9,667 bases of DNA from Sva-07 sp964592115 (lineage in GTDB: Bacteria > Actinomycetota > Acidimicrobiia > Acidimicrobiales > Ilumatobacteraceae). The position numbers were made by a program, and so were the translations under genes. Within the stretch, counting starts at the first letter, position 1, and the number at the start of each line of letters is the position of its first letter. This document shows, in pieces, positions 1 through 5,248 of this stretch. The DNA lies in the NCBI GenBank assembly GCA_964592115.1, contig CAZQCP010000121.1, positions 1 to 9,667 on the forward strand, in the 5' to 3' direction. A model generated the notes under the pieces. It was not told the origin of the DNA. It made no database searches and saw only the letters and a program-made list of their open reading frames with translations.

Positions 1-89
1 AGCGAGCGCCAGCGAGCGAGCGGTTCGAGGCGGCCTGCGTGGCCGGGGAACGCAGTGAAGGGTTCATCGACCCCAATTGTGCCTGATCG
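1..89. other. Window-edge stretch downstream of the ATPase operon; possible 3' end of a convergent gene
   Basis: This stretch lies 3' of the minus-strand ATPase gene that stops at 90. It starts with short AGCGAGCG-type repeats (1-22). A plus-strand frame runs in from the left edge at base 3 and stops at TGA 84-86, ending in residues FIDPNCA, three bases before the convergent stop. That placement would suit the tail of a convergent gene, but the other frames look similar in composition and only 27 codons are visible. I do not recognise a family. Confidence 0.2.
31..45. terminator. Short GC hairpin, possible terminator of the ATPase operon
   Basis: CGGCC (31-35) and GGCCG (41-45) are perfect inverted arms around a 5-nt loop, about 45 nt past the stop codon of the last gene of the minus-strand operon. 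There is no T-run, so this would be a U-less actinobacterial-style terminator at most. GC-rich DNA yields such short hairpins by chance. Confidence 0.2.
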
Positions 90-1241
90 TCACGACGACC
101 GGAGATGACCGGCGAGCACACCGAGCCCGGCGAGGTCGTGAATGTCGTCCGACAGCCACGGCACGGTGAGCAACGTGGACGTCAGCGCGGCGAGCGCGAC
201 CTGGCGGTCGGCCTCACGAGCCGCGACCAGGGCGACATCGTCGAATCGGGCGGCGACCTTCGTGAGCGCCGTCTGCGTCGCCCGCGGCTGCGAGTCGAGG
301 CGAGCGGCCACAGCGGGTGCGACGTCGGCGACCTGCTCTCCGAGCGCGGTCGCGCTGTCCGCCGCCTCCGACGAGGCCATCTCGGGAGGCAACACCCGAT
401 TGGCCACCACCGCACCGAGCGTCATCTGACGAGCGACGAGCTCACGGGCGAGGAACCGTGCCTCGTGGCTCGGCGCCGTCTCCAGCGTGGTCACGACGAC
501 GAACGCCGTGCGCGGGTCGACGAGCAGCGATTCGACCTCGCGGGCACGACGTACGAAACCTGACTCCATCTGCTGGAAGAGCATGAAGAAGTCGGCGATG
601 TCCTGCAAGAACCGCGACCCGAGGATCCGGTCGGCCACCTGTGTGAACGGCTTGGAGGCGAGCGTGAAGAGGCGCGAGCGGTACGGCACGGTGAGCCAGC
701 GCAACAGCCGACTGCCGAAGAAGTCGATCATCCGGCCCGGCGCGTCGAGGATCGACAAGGCGTTGCGCGACGGCGGCGTGTCGACGATCACCAGGTCGAA
801 CTCGCCGCCGGCATGCAGATCGTGGAGCTGCTCCATCACGAGGTACTCGTGGCTGTGCACGAAGCGGCGGGTGATGTTCTCGTAGAGCGGGTTGGCGAGG
901 ACCGCCTCGCGGGTCGTGGCGTCGGGAGCGTGACGTGTGATCAGCTCGTCCCATCCGGCCTTCGTGTCGAGCATCGCCACCCACAGCTCGCCGCGCACGG
1001 ACACGCCCGCCTGGCGGAACAGCTTCGGCGGGATGCGGACGGGCGTGTTGCCGAGGTGTTCGAGCCCGAGCGCCGAAGCGAGCCGGCGCGCCGGATCGAC
1101 GGTGAGGACGAGCACGCGGCCGGACTGGCGCTGCGCCGCGGCGATGCCGAGCGACGCCGCGATCGTCGTCTTGCCCACGCCGCCGGACCCGGCGACGAGC
1201 ACCATCTCGCGACTGGCGAGCAGGCTGTCGAGGTCAGCCAC
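90..1241 (-). CDS. ArsA/Get3-like ATPase lacking the signature P-loop lysine (Rv3680-like), 383 aa
   Basis: A soluble P-loop ATPase of the ArsA/Get3 (SIMIBI) class. From the GTG start at 1241 the Walker A is GSGGVGKTT at about residues 18-26. The lysine that ArsA/Get3 proteins carry at the second position is Ser here. A VDPARRLASALGL switch I-like segment and VDTPPSRNALSILDAP (switch II/Walker B) follow. The LGNTPVRIP, MLDTK and EYLVMEQL segments resemble mycobacterial Rv3680 as I remember it, which pairs with Rv3679 and has been linked to Get3-like function; its substrate here is unknown. Start choice: GTG 1239-1241 has AGGTGGG (1247-1253) 5 nt upstream and overlaps the upstream gene's TGA by 8 nt. 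The open frame extends to 1571, but the extra 110 residues are an R/S/P-rich shadow of that gene. It probably forms a heterodimer with the upstream ATPase. Arsenite transport is unlikely: no arsB or metal-binding cysteine cluster is seen. Confidence 0.9.
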   Translation of the reverse strand: MADLDSLLASREMVLVAGSGGVGKTTIAASLGIAAAQRQSGRVLVLTVDPARRLASALGLEHLGNTPVRIPPKLFRQAGVSVRGELWVAMLDTKAGWDELITRHAPDATTREAVLANPLYENITRRFVHSHEYLVMEQLHDLHAGGEFDLVIVDTPPSRNALSILDAPGRMIDFFGSRLLRWLTVPYRSRLFTLASKPFTQVADRILGSRFLQDIADFFMLFQQMESGFVRRAREVESLLVDPRTAFVVVTTLETAPSHEARFLARELVARQMTLGAVVANRVLPPEMASSEAADSATALGEQVADVAPAVAARLDSQPRATQTALTKVAARFDDVALVAAREADRQVALAALTSTLLTVPWLSDDIHDLAGLGVLAGHLRSS

Positions 1242-2430
1242 GGCGTCCCACCTGTGTGGTGTTCGTCGGCCGGGCCCTCGAGGGCCGCGGCAGCGGTTCG
1301 AGCTCGTGCGTGAGGGCGTCGGCAACGAGTGACACGACGCGCGGCCCGGCGGCGCGGGCATAGAGCTCGGGCACGGTGACGATCGGCGGAGGCGTGGCCG
1401 GCTCCCGGACGGCGCCATCAGTGCCACCGGCGACGCCGTCGATCGCCAGTGTCGATCGCAATCGATCGAGGTGGCGGGCACCGGTCGCCCGGCGTTGCTC
1501 GGTGAACCGGGCGGCGCTGACGACCCACTCGACTGCAGGGCCGGCCGCATCGACGAGCAGGTCGAGTGCATCGTCGAGATGGTCGACGACCTCTTGTTCG
1601 CGCCGGTTGAACGTGGCCGGCAGCACCCGGTTGGCGATCAGCGTGTTGACGTCGACGCCGGTCTCGGCACGCAGCCGGGCGAGCAGCTCGATCGTCTCGG
1701 TGACGGGCATCTCCTCCGGCGTGGTGACGACGGCGACACCCGTGCGCATCGGGTCGTCGAGGATGTCGATCATCCACTGCGTCTGGTCACGGACGAGGCC
1801 GACCTGGACGAGGTCGGCGATCACCTTCGGCGCGCCGATCTGGCTGACGATGTGCCCCGTCGCTTCGCCATCGACGACGACGAGGTCGTAGTGACGCTCG
1901 CGGACCTCGTAGCAGAGCTTGCCGACACCGAGGATCTCCTTGACGCCGGGCGCCGCGTCGGCGACGAAGTCGAACGTCGTGGCGAGCGGGCCGATCCGCC
2001 CGAGGAGCGGGATCGGTACGAACAGCCGCAGGTACTCGCGCAAGGAGTCCTCGGTGTTCATCGTCATCGCCCAGAGGTTCGGCATCACCTGCCGCGGTGC
2101 GAACTCGAGCTCACCCACGTCGAAAGCCTTGGCGAGCGCGCCCTTGGCGTCCATCTCGCACACGAGCGTGCGCAAACCGTGGCGGGCGGCCACATCGGCG
2201 ATCGCCGCGGCGATGGTCGTCTTGCCGACACCGCCCTTGCCGGTGACCCAGATCAGGTCGAGGTCGAAGAGGCCGGGCCGGACCGCGCTGCCAGAACCGT
2301 GTTCGCCGCCTTCGCCGTGTCGATCGGCGGCGGACAGATCAGTCTCCGAAGCCGATCCGGCGGTCGCCCTCGACCGAGCCCAGCTCGATGTAGGCGATCT
2401 TGGCCGAGGGGACGCCGACGTCCTTGCCAC
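1234..2430 (-). CDS. ArsA/Get3-like ATPase with canonical signature lysine (Rv3679-like), up to 398 aa
   Basis: A second ArsA/Get3-class P-loop ATPase. The deviant Walker A GKGGVGKTT is at residues 64-72 counted from GTG 2430. It continues with EMDAKGALAKAFDV in place of the usual DPA-type switch I, and VVVDGEATGHIVSQIG at switch II, where classical ArsA has DTAPTGH. The middle part (VTTPEEMPVTETIELL, ANRVLP) follows the family. It is the likely partner of the downstream ATPase, whose P-loop lacks this lysine; the same asymmetry is seen in the mycobacterial Rv3679/Rv3680 pair as I recall it. The start is uncertain. GTG 2428-2430 is the only standard start before the P-loop, but it gives a 92-nt overlap with the DUF3107 gene and about 31 R/S/P/T-rich residues that look like out-of-frame reading. 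A CTG at 2335-2337, one base after the DUF3107 stop and 6 nt after GGAG, would give 367 aa and may be the real start. Confidence 0.88.
   Translation of the reverse strand: MARTSASPRPRSPTSSWARSRATAGSASETDLSAADRHGEGGEHGSGSAVRPGLFDLDLIWVTGKGGVGKTTIAAAIADVAARHGLRTLVCEMDAKGALAKAFDVGELEFAPRQVMPNLWAMTMNTEDSLREYLRLFVPIPLLGRIGPLATTFDFVADAAPGVKEILGVGKLCYEVRERHYDLVVVDGEATGHIVSQIGAPKVIADLVQVGLVRDQTQWMIDILDDPMRTGVAVVTTPEEMPVTETIELLARLRAETGVDVNTLIANRVLPATFNRREQEVVDHLDDALDLLVDAAGPAVEWVVSAARFTEQRRATGARHLDRLRSTLAIDGVAGGTDGAVREPATPPPIVTVPELYARAAGPRVVSLVADALTHELEPLPRPSRARPTNTTQVGRRG
1247..1253 (-). promoter_or_regulatory. Ribosome binding site fixing the GTG start of the second ATPase
   Basis: AGGTGGG on the minus strand, 5 nt before GTG 1239-1241, lies inside the last codons of the upstream ATPase gene. 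It supports the short 383-residue protein over the longer open frame and implies translational coupling of the two ATPases. Confidence 0.65.
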
Positions 2431-2572
2431 GCTTGTCGGTGATCCACAACACGTCGGTGGCTCCGGCGAGTGCCGCCTCGACGCGCGCCTTGAGGTCGCC
2501 CCGGTCCGCGTCGTCGGCGAGCTCGATGTTGATCTCGCGAGGGGCCTGCGTCACTCCGATGCGTACGTCCAC
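2339..2572 (-). CDS. DUF3107 family small protein, 77 aa
   Basis: A small soluble protein of the actinobacterial DUF3107 family (Rv3208A/TB9.4-like), whose molecular function is not established to my knowledge. It begins VDVRIGVTQAPREINIEL and ends with VPSAKIAYIELG and RRIGFGD; the IAYIE(L/I)G and RR(I/V)GFG segments and the overall length are characteristic. The GTG at 2570-2572 is chosen because it begins the conserved part and has no Shine-Dalgarno, but a TAGCGT hexamer sits 7 nt upstream, as in a leaderless mRNA. It is the first gene of an operon with the two ArsA/Get3-like ATPases, whose first member begins at or before its stop codon. This suggests, by context only, a link between the protein and the ATPase pair. 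Confidence 0.85.
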   Translation of the reverse strand: MDVRIGVTQAPREINIELADDADRGDLKARVEAALAGATDVLWITDKRGKDVGVPSAKIAYIELGSVEGDRRIGFGD

Positions 2573-2579
2573 CGAGCCA

Positions 2580-2585
2580 ACGCTA
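2580..2585 (-). promoter_or_regulatory. Putative -10 element of a leaderless promoter for the DUF3107-ATPase operon
   Basis: On the minus strand TAGCGT (TANNNT pattern) is followed by 7 nt and then the GTG of the DUF3107 gene, which has no Shine-Dalgarno in reach. A CTGACC, weakly like a -35, lies 19 nt further upstream at 2605-2610, inside repeat copy 1. If real, the repeat supplies part of this promoter. Confidence 0.35.
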
Positions 2586-2592
2586 CCGCTCC

Positions 2593-2624
2593 GATTGCAT
2601 CCGGGGTCAGACACCAGATGCAAC
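2593..2624 (+). repeat. REP-like 32-nt repeat, copy 1 (single unit)
   Basis: The unit starts GATTGCATCCGGGG and ends CAGATGCAAC. It is followed after one base (T) by a second unit in the same orientation, differing from it only by a G-to-A change at unit position 25 (2617 versus 2650). Each unit is itself an imperfect palindrome: TTGCATC pairs with GATGCAA and GGGGTC pairs, with one mismatch, with GACACC. This copy has C, not T, before GATTGC, so unlike the others it is not preceded by a TGA-forming base. Confidence 0.9.
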
Positions 2625-2625
2625 T

Positions 2626-2728
2626 GATTGCATCCGGGGTCAGACACCAAATGCAACGGTGCACGTGATGGAGACCAGCGGCACCGACTCGCCGCTGTTG
2701 CATTTGGTGTCTGACCCCGGATGCAATC
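2626..2728. repeat. REPIN/MITE-like inverted-repeat element 1 (32-39-32 nt)
   Basis: Two 32-nt units face each other at 2626-2657 (plus) and 2697-2728 (minus), separated by 39 nt. The arms are perfectly complementary, and both carry the AAATGCAAC variant end. The right end, with the next base, forms the TGA stop (2727-2729) of the SufR-like regulator on the minus strand. The transcript would fold into a very long hairpin right after that stop, so it probably terminates or stabilises the regulator mRNA. No transposase is present nearby. Confidence 0.9.
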
Positions 2729-3485
2729 AGACGGCGGTGGCGCAGCAGGTGTCGCCGCGGGCGATGCTCGACTCGGTGATGATGTCGCGGGCGTCGGGGT
2801 CGCCGGCGTCGACGAGCGCACCCAGCATGCCTTTGACCATCCCCCGGTCGACCGCGCAGATCACCGGGTGTTCCGTAGCGACGTCACCGAACGGGCAGTG
2901 ATCGTTGATGATCCGCAAGCGGTTGCTGCGCCCGTCGGCGTGGGCGGCGAAGCCGTGGGCCGTGAGCGCGTCGGCGACCGCCTGGATCGCCGATCGCAAC
3001 GAACGGCGACCCTGCGCGAGCGCGTCGCCGGTGAGTCCCTCGGCGAGTGCCCGGCCGTACTCCTCGCCGACCTCCTCGGCGAGCGCCTCGGCCTCGTCGT
3101 GCGGCAGGCGGTCGAGCGTGCGTCCGAGCAACGACAACAACAAGTCGTCGCTGCGGACCGGGAAGTCGACCGTGTCCATGTCGAGCGCGTCGCCGACGAT
3201 CACGTAGCGCTTGGACGGGCGGCCGGCACCGGCACCGGCGACCTTGCCGCTGACGACTTCGAGATAGCCGCCGGCGGCGAGCTTGTCGAGGTGATGCCTG
3301 GCCACGTTGGCGTGCACACCGACCTCGGCGGCGACCATCGAGGCCGTGACACCGACGTCGTCACCGGTCGACTGCGCCTCGCGCGAGTGATCGCGGGCGA
3401 ACAGATAGATCGATCGACGGGTGGGGTCGCCGAACGCGTCCGTGATCGCCGACACCGTGGCGGTGAACGTGGCCCCCGAGCGCAT
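2727..3485 (-). CDS. SufR-like winged-helix regulator with C-terminal cysteines (predicted Fe-S sensor), 252 aa
   Basis: A transcription factor of the COG2345/ArsR-like group that includes SufR, the repressor of Fe-S assembly genes. The N-terminal helix-turn-helix includes ITDAFGDPTRRSIYLFAR (14-31), VTASMVAAEVGVHANVARHHL (46-66) and a basic wing around 80-95 with GRPSKRY. A helical dimerisation region follows. The C-terminus holds DHCPFG (Cys197), HPVIC (Cys210) and GDTCC (Cys247, Cys248). The Cys197-X12-Cys210 spacing and the CPF/HP-C pattern match SufR proteins, where these residues bind an Fe-S cluster; the later spacing is longer than in cyanobacterial SufR as I recall it. ATG 3485 is used, with TAGGCT 6 nt upstream (leaderless type). 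It is divergent from mrp, an Fe-S carrier gene, which supports an Fe-S role, but no suf operon is visible. Its stop codon lies in the adjacent repeat element. Confidence 0.85.
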   Translation of the reverse strand: MRSGATFTATVSAITDAFGDPTRRSIYLFARDHSREAQSTGDDVGVTASMVAAEVGVHANVARHHLDKLAAGGYLEVVSGKVAGAGAGRPSKRYVIVGDALDMDTVDFPVRSDDLLLSLLGRTLDRLPHDEAEALAEEVGEEYGRALAEGLTGDALAQGRRSLRSAIQAVADALTAHGFAAHADGRSNRLRIINDHCPFGDVATEHPVICAVDRGMVKGMLGALVDAGDPDARDIITESSIARGDTCCATAV

Positions 3486-3491
3486 GAGGTG

Positions 3492-3497
3492 AGCCTA
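3492..3497 (-). promoter_or_regulatory. Putative -10 element of a leaderless promoter for the SufR-like gene
   Basis: On the minus strand TAGGCT is followed by CACCTC and then the ATG at 3483-3485. The hexamer-to-start spacing of 6 nt is what a leaderless mRNA requires, and no Shine-Dalgarno is visible. No convincing -35 was seen. Confidence 0.4.
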
Positions 3498-3522
3498 CCG
3501 TCACCATCCGCCGGGATTCTCC

Positions 3523-3534
3523 CTACGGACGTAG
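3523..3534. promoter_or_regulatory. Short palindrome in the divergent intergenic region, candidate operator
   Basis: CTACG (3523-3527) and CGTAG (3530-3534) are perfect arms around GA, near the middle of the 73-bp space between the SufR-like gene and mrp. It could be the autoregulatory operator. It does not match the CAAC-N6-GTTG or ACACT-N5-TGTGA forms I recall for characterised SufR proteins. A 5-bp palindrome may occur by chance. Confidence 0.25.
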
Positions 3535-3558
3535 TGCAAATTACGGCCCGCTGCCACA

Positions 3559-4737
3559 ATGGGCGTCATGCCCCAGGCTCAAGTCGTGACCGAGGACCAG
3601 ATCATCGAGGCGCTCCGGCCCGTCGAGGATCCGGAACTGCATCGCTCGATCGTCGACCTCGGGATGTTGCGCGGCGTGCGCATCGGCGACGCGGACGGCG
3701 ATGGGGTCGTCGTCGGGGTGTTGATCGCCCTCACCGTTCCTGGGTGTCCGTTGAAGAGCGAGATCGAGCGGCGGGTCTCCGAAGCGGCCACACAGGTGCC
3801 CGGCGTCAAGTCGATCGACCTCGAGTTCACCGTGATGTCCGACGAGGACCGCGAACGCCTCCGTCGCGAACTGCACGGCGACGCCGCGGGTTCGGCCGGA
3901 GCGACGCAAGCGCACGGCCACGCGCAAGGCCGCGAGGTGCCGTTCTCCAAGCCCGGCTCGAAGACCCGACCGTTGCTGATCTCGTCGGGCAAGGGCGGCG
4001 TCGGCAAGTCGAGCGTCACCACGAACCTCGCCGTGGCACTCGCCCAGCAGGGATATTCGGTCGGCGTCGTCGATGCCGACATCTACGGCTACTCGATCCC
4101 ACGCATGCTCGGCGCCGACCGCGACCCTGTCGTCATCGACGAGATGCTCGTGCCGCCCGAGTCGTGGGGGGTGCGCTGCATCTCGATCGGCTACTTCGTG
4201 CCGGAGGGCCAAGCCGTCATCTGGCGCGGCCCGATGCTGCACAAGGCGCTCGAACAGTTCCTGACCGACGTGTTCTGGGACGAACCCGACTTCTTGCTCA
4301 TCGACATGCCGCCCGGCACCGGCGACATCGCACTGTCGCTGTCGCAGTACCTGCCGCGCGGCGAGGTGTTCGTCGTCACCACCCCCCAGCCGGCGGCGCA
4401 GAAGGTCGCCGCGCTGTCAGCGGCGATGGCGGAGAAGGTCAACCTTCCGGTGCGCGGCGTGATCGAGAACATGTCGTGGTTCACCGGCGACGACGGCAAG
4501 CGCTACGAGCTGTTCGGATCGGGTGGTGGCCGCGAGCTTGCCGACGACCTCGGCGTGCCGTTGCTCGGTCAGCTGCCACTGGTGCCGGCGCTGCGCGAGG
4601 GAGGCGACGACGGTCGTCCGATCACCGCTGTCGACCCCGACTCGGAGACGGCGCAGCTGTTCCACGAGATCGCCCGCCAGATCGCCGTCGAGATGCGCCC
4701 GAAGAAGGTCTTCTCCGAAAAACTCAAAGTCCTCTGA
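3559..4737 (+). CDS. mrp: Mrp/ApbC Fe-S cluster carrier ATPase with N-terminal DUF59 (MIP18) domain, 392 aa
   Basis: A cytosolic P-loop NTPase of the Mrp/ApbC/Nbp35 family, which binds and delivers Fe-S clusters to apo-proteins. Residues about 11-95 are the DUF59/MIP18 (SufT-like) domain, with DPELHRSIVDLGM and GCPLK (Cys63). A linker with His/Gln follows. The ATPase domain has GKGGVGKSS (144-152), VDADIYGYSIPRMLG (171-185), the IWRGPMLHKALEQFL segment (221-235) and LIDMPPGTGD (247-256). Where ApbC and Nbp35 proteins have a CxxC after the ENMS motif, this one reads ENMSWFTGDDGKRYELFG, without cysteines. Two starts are possible: ATG 3559 and ATG 3568. Neither has a Shine-Dalgarno, and CACAAT 7 nt before 3568 would suit a leaderless mRNA from the second. 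It is divergent from the SufR-like regulator, which may control it. Confidence 0.95.
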   Translation: MGVMPQAQVVTEDQIIEALRPVEDPELHRSIVDLGMLRGVRIGDADGDGVVVGVLIALTVPGCPLKSEIERRVSEAATQVPGVKSIDLEFTVMSDEDRERLRRELHGDAAGSAGATQAHGHAQGREVPFSKPGSKTRPLLISSGKGGVGKSSVTTNLAVALAQQGYSVGVVDADIYGYSIPRMLGADRDPVVIDEMLVPPESWGVRCISIGYFVPEGQAVIWRGPMLHKALEQFLTDVFWDEPDFLLIDMPPGTGDIALSLSQYLPRGEVFVVTTPQPAAQKVAALSAAMAEKVNLPVRGVIENMSWFTGDDGKRYELFGSGGGRELADDLGVPLLGQLPLVPALREGGDDGRPITAVDPDSETAQLFHEIARQIAVEMRPKKVFSEKLKVL

Positions 4738-4779
4738 GCTCGGGCCGGATCGCCCGATCGCTGCGTTGCGAGAGCTCCT

Positions 4780-4797
4780 CGTTGCCCGAAGGCAACG
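4780..4797 (+). terminator. Hairpin downstream of mrp, possible terminator
   Basis: CGTTGCC (4780-4786) and GGCAACG (4791-4797) form a perfect 7-bp stem with a CGAA loop, 43 nt past the mrp stop. There is no following T-run. The rest of the 172-bp gap to the next gene shows no other gene; a promoter for the metallopeptidase-polymerase pair is expected there but I could not pick a convincing one. Confidence 0.4.
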
Positions 4798-4909
4798 TCG
4801 TCGCCTCGCGCCTTGCGCTCGAACGATCCGATCCCGAGCATGATGACCTGATGGTCCGCGGTGAGAGAACTCGGCGAGACGCCTTGACGCATCGCAGGAG
4901 AGTCTTCTG

Positions 4910-5248
4910 ATGGATGTCGTGCCGCGGTATCGGTTTGAGGCGCTGGTCGCCGACGCGCTCGACGACCTGCCCGACGAGCTCGTCCACGTGCTCGACAACG
5001 TCGTCGTGCGCGTCGAGGACCGCAACGCCGACGAGCCGACGTTGCTCGGCCTCTACGAGGGCACCCCGCACACGGAACGCACCGGCCATGAAGGCCCCGA
5101 CGTGGTGTCGATCTATCGGCTCGCGCTGTGCGAGGTGTGCGAGAACGCCGATGAGCTCGCCGACGAGGTGTACATCACCGTGATCCACGAGGTCGCGCAC
5201 GCCGCGGGCATCGACGACGATCGGCTGCACGAACTCGGCTGGGCATGA
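4910..5248 (+). CDS. Metallopeptidase family protein (minimal zincin, COG3824-like), 112 aa
   Basis: A small predicted zinc-dependent protein of the Zincin_1/DUF1025 group. The zinc-binding motif HEVAHAAG is at residues 93-100 (His93, Glu94, His97), followed by IDDDRLHELGW, whose Asp or His may supply the third ligand. Upstream, LLGLYEG (45-51) and DVVSIYR (64-70) are typical of the family. The length of about 110-130 aa is normal, and there is no signal peptide, so it should be cytoplasmic. Substrates are unknown for the family, and peptidase activity is inferred only from the HExxH motif. ATG 4910 has AGGAG at 4896-4900, 9 nt upstream. Its stop overlaps the start of the polymerase gene (ATGA at 5245-5248), so the two are translationally coupled. 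Confidence 0.88.
   Translation: MDVVPRYRFEALVADALDDLPDELVHVLDNVVVRVEDRNADEPTLLGLYEGTPHTERTGHEGPDVVSIYRLALCEVCENADELADEVYITVIHEVAHAAGIDDDRLHELGWA

Noticed and set aside
1242..1571. 110-residue N-terminal extension of the second ATPase
   Set aside because: It overlaps the coding region of the upstream ATPase, is R/S/P-rich, and the GTG at 1241 has a good Shine-Dalgarno directly before the conserved region.
90..2430. Arsenite efflux (ArsA) function for the ATPase pair
   Set aside because: There is no arsB, arsR or arsD nearby, no metal-binding cysteines, and the sequences resemble the Rv3679/Rv3680 type more than true ArsA.
1471..2668. Long plus-strand open frames antisense to the ATPase operon
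   Set aside because: They mirror the codon pattern of the minus-strand genes, have Asp/Arg/Glu-rich or Ser/Arg-rich composition and no domain. The minus strand carries clear P-loop proteins.
2593..2728. CRISPR array
   Set aside because: Units are spaced by 1 and 39 nt, the third is inverted, the units recur in a separate locus, and no cas genes are present. An inverted-repeat element explains the pattern.
2721..4910. A 729-codon plus-strand open frame
   Set aside because: It runs antisense through the SufR-like gene and out of frame through mrp, is extremely Arg/Ala-rich, and has no recognisable domain. It is a high-GC shadow frame.
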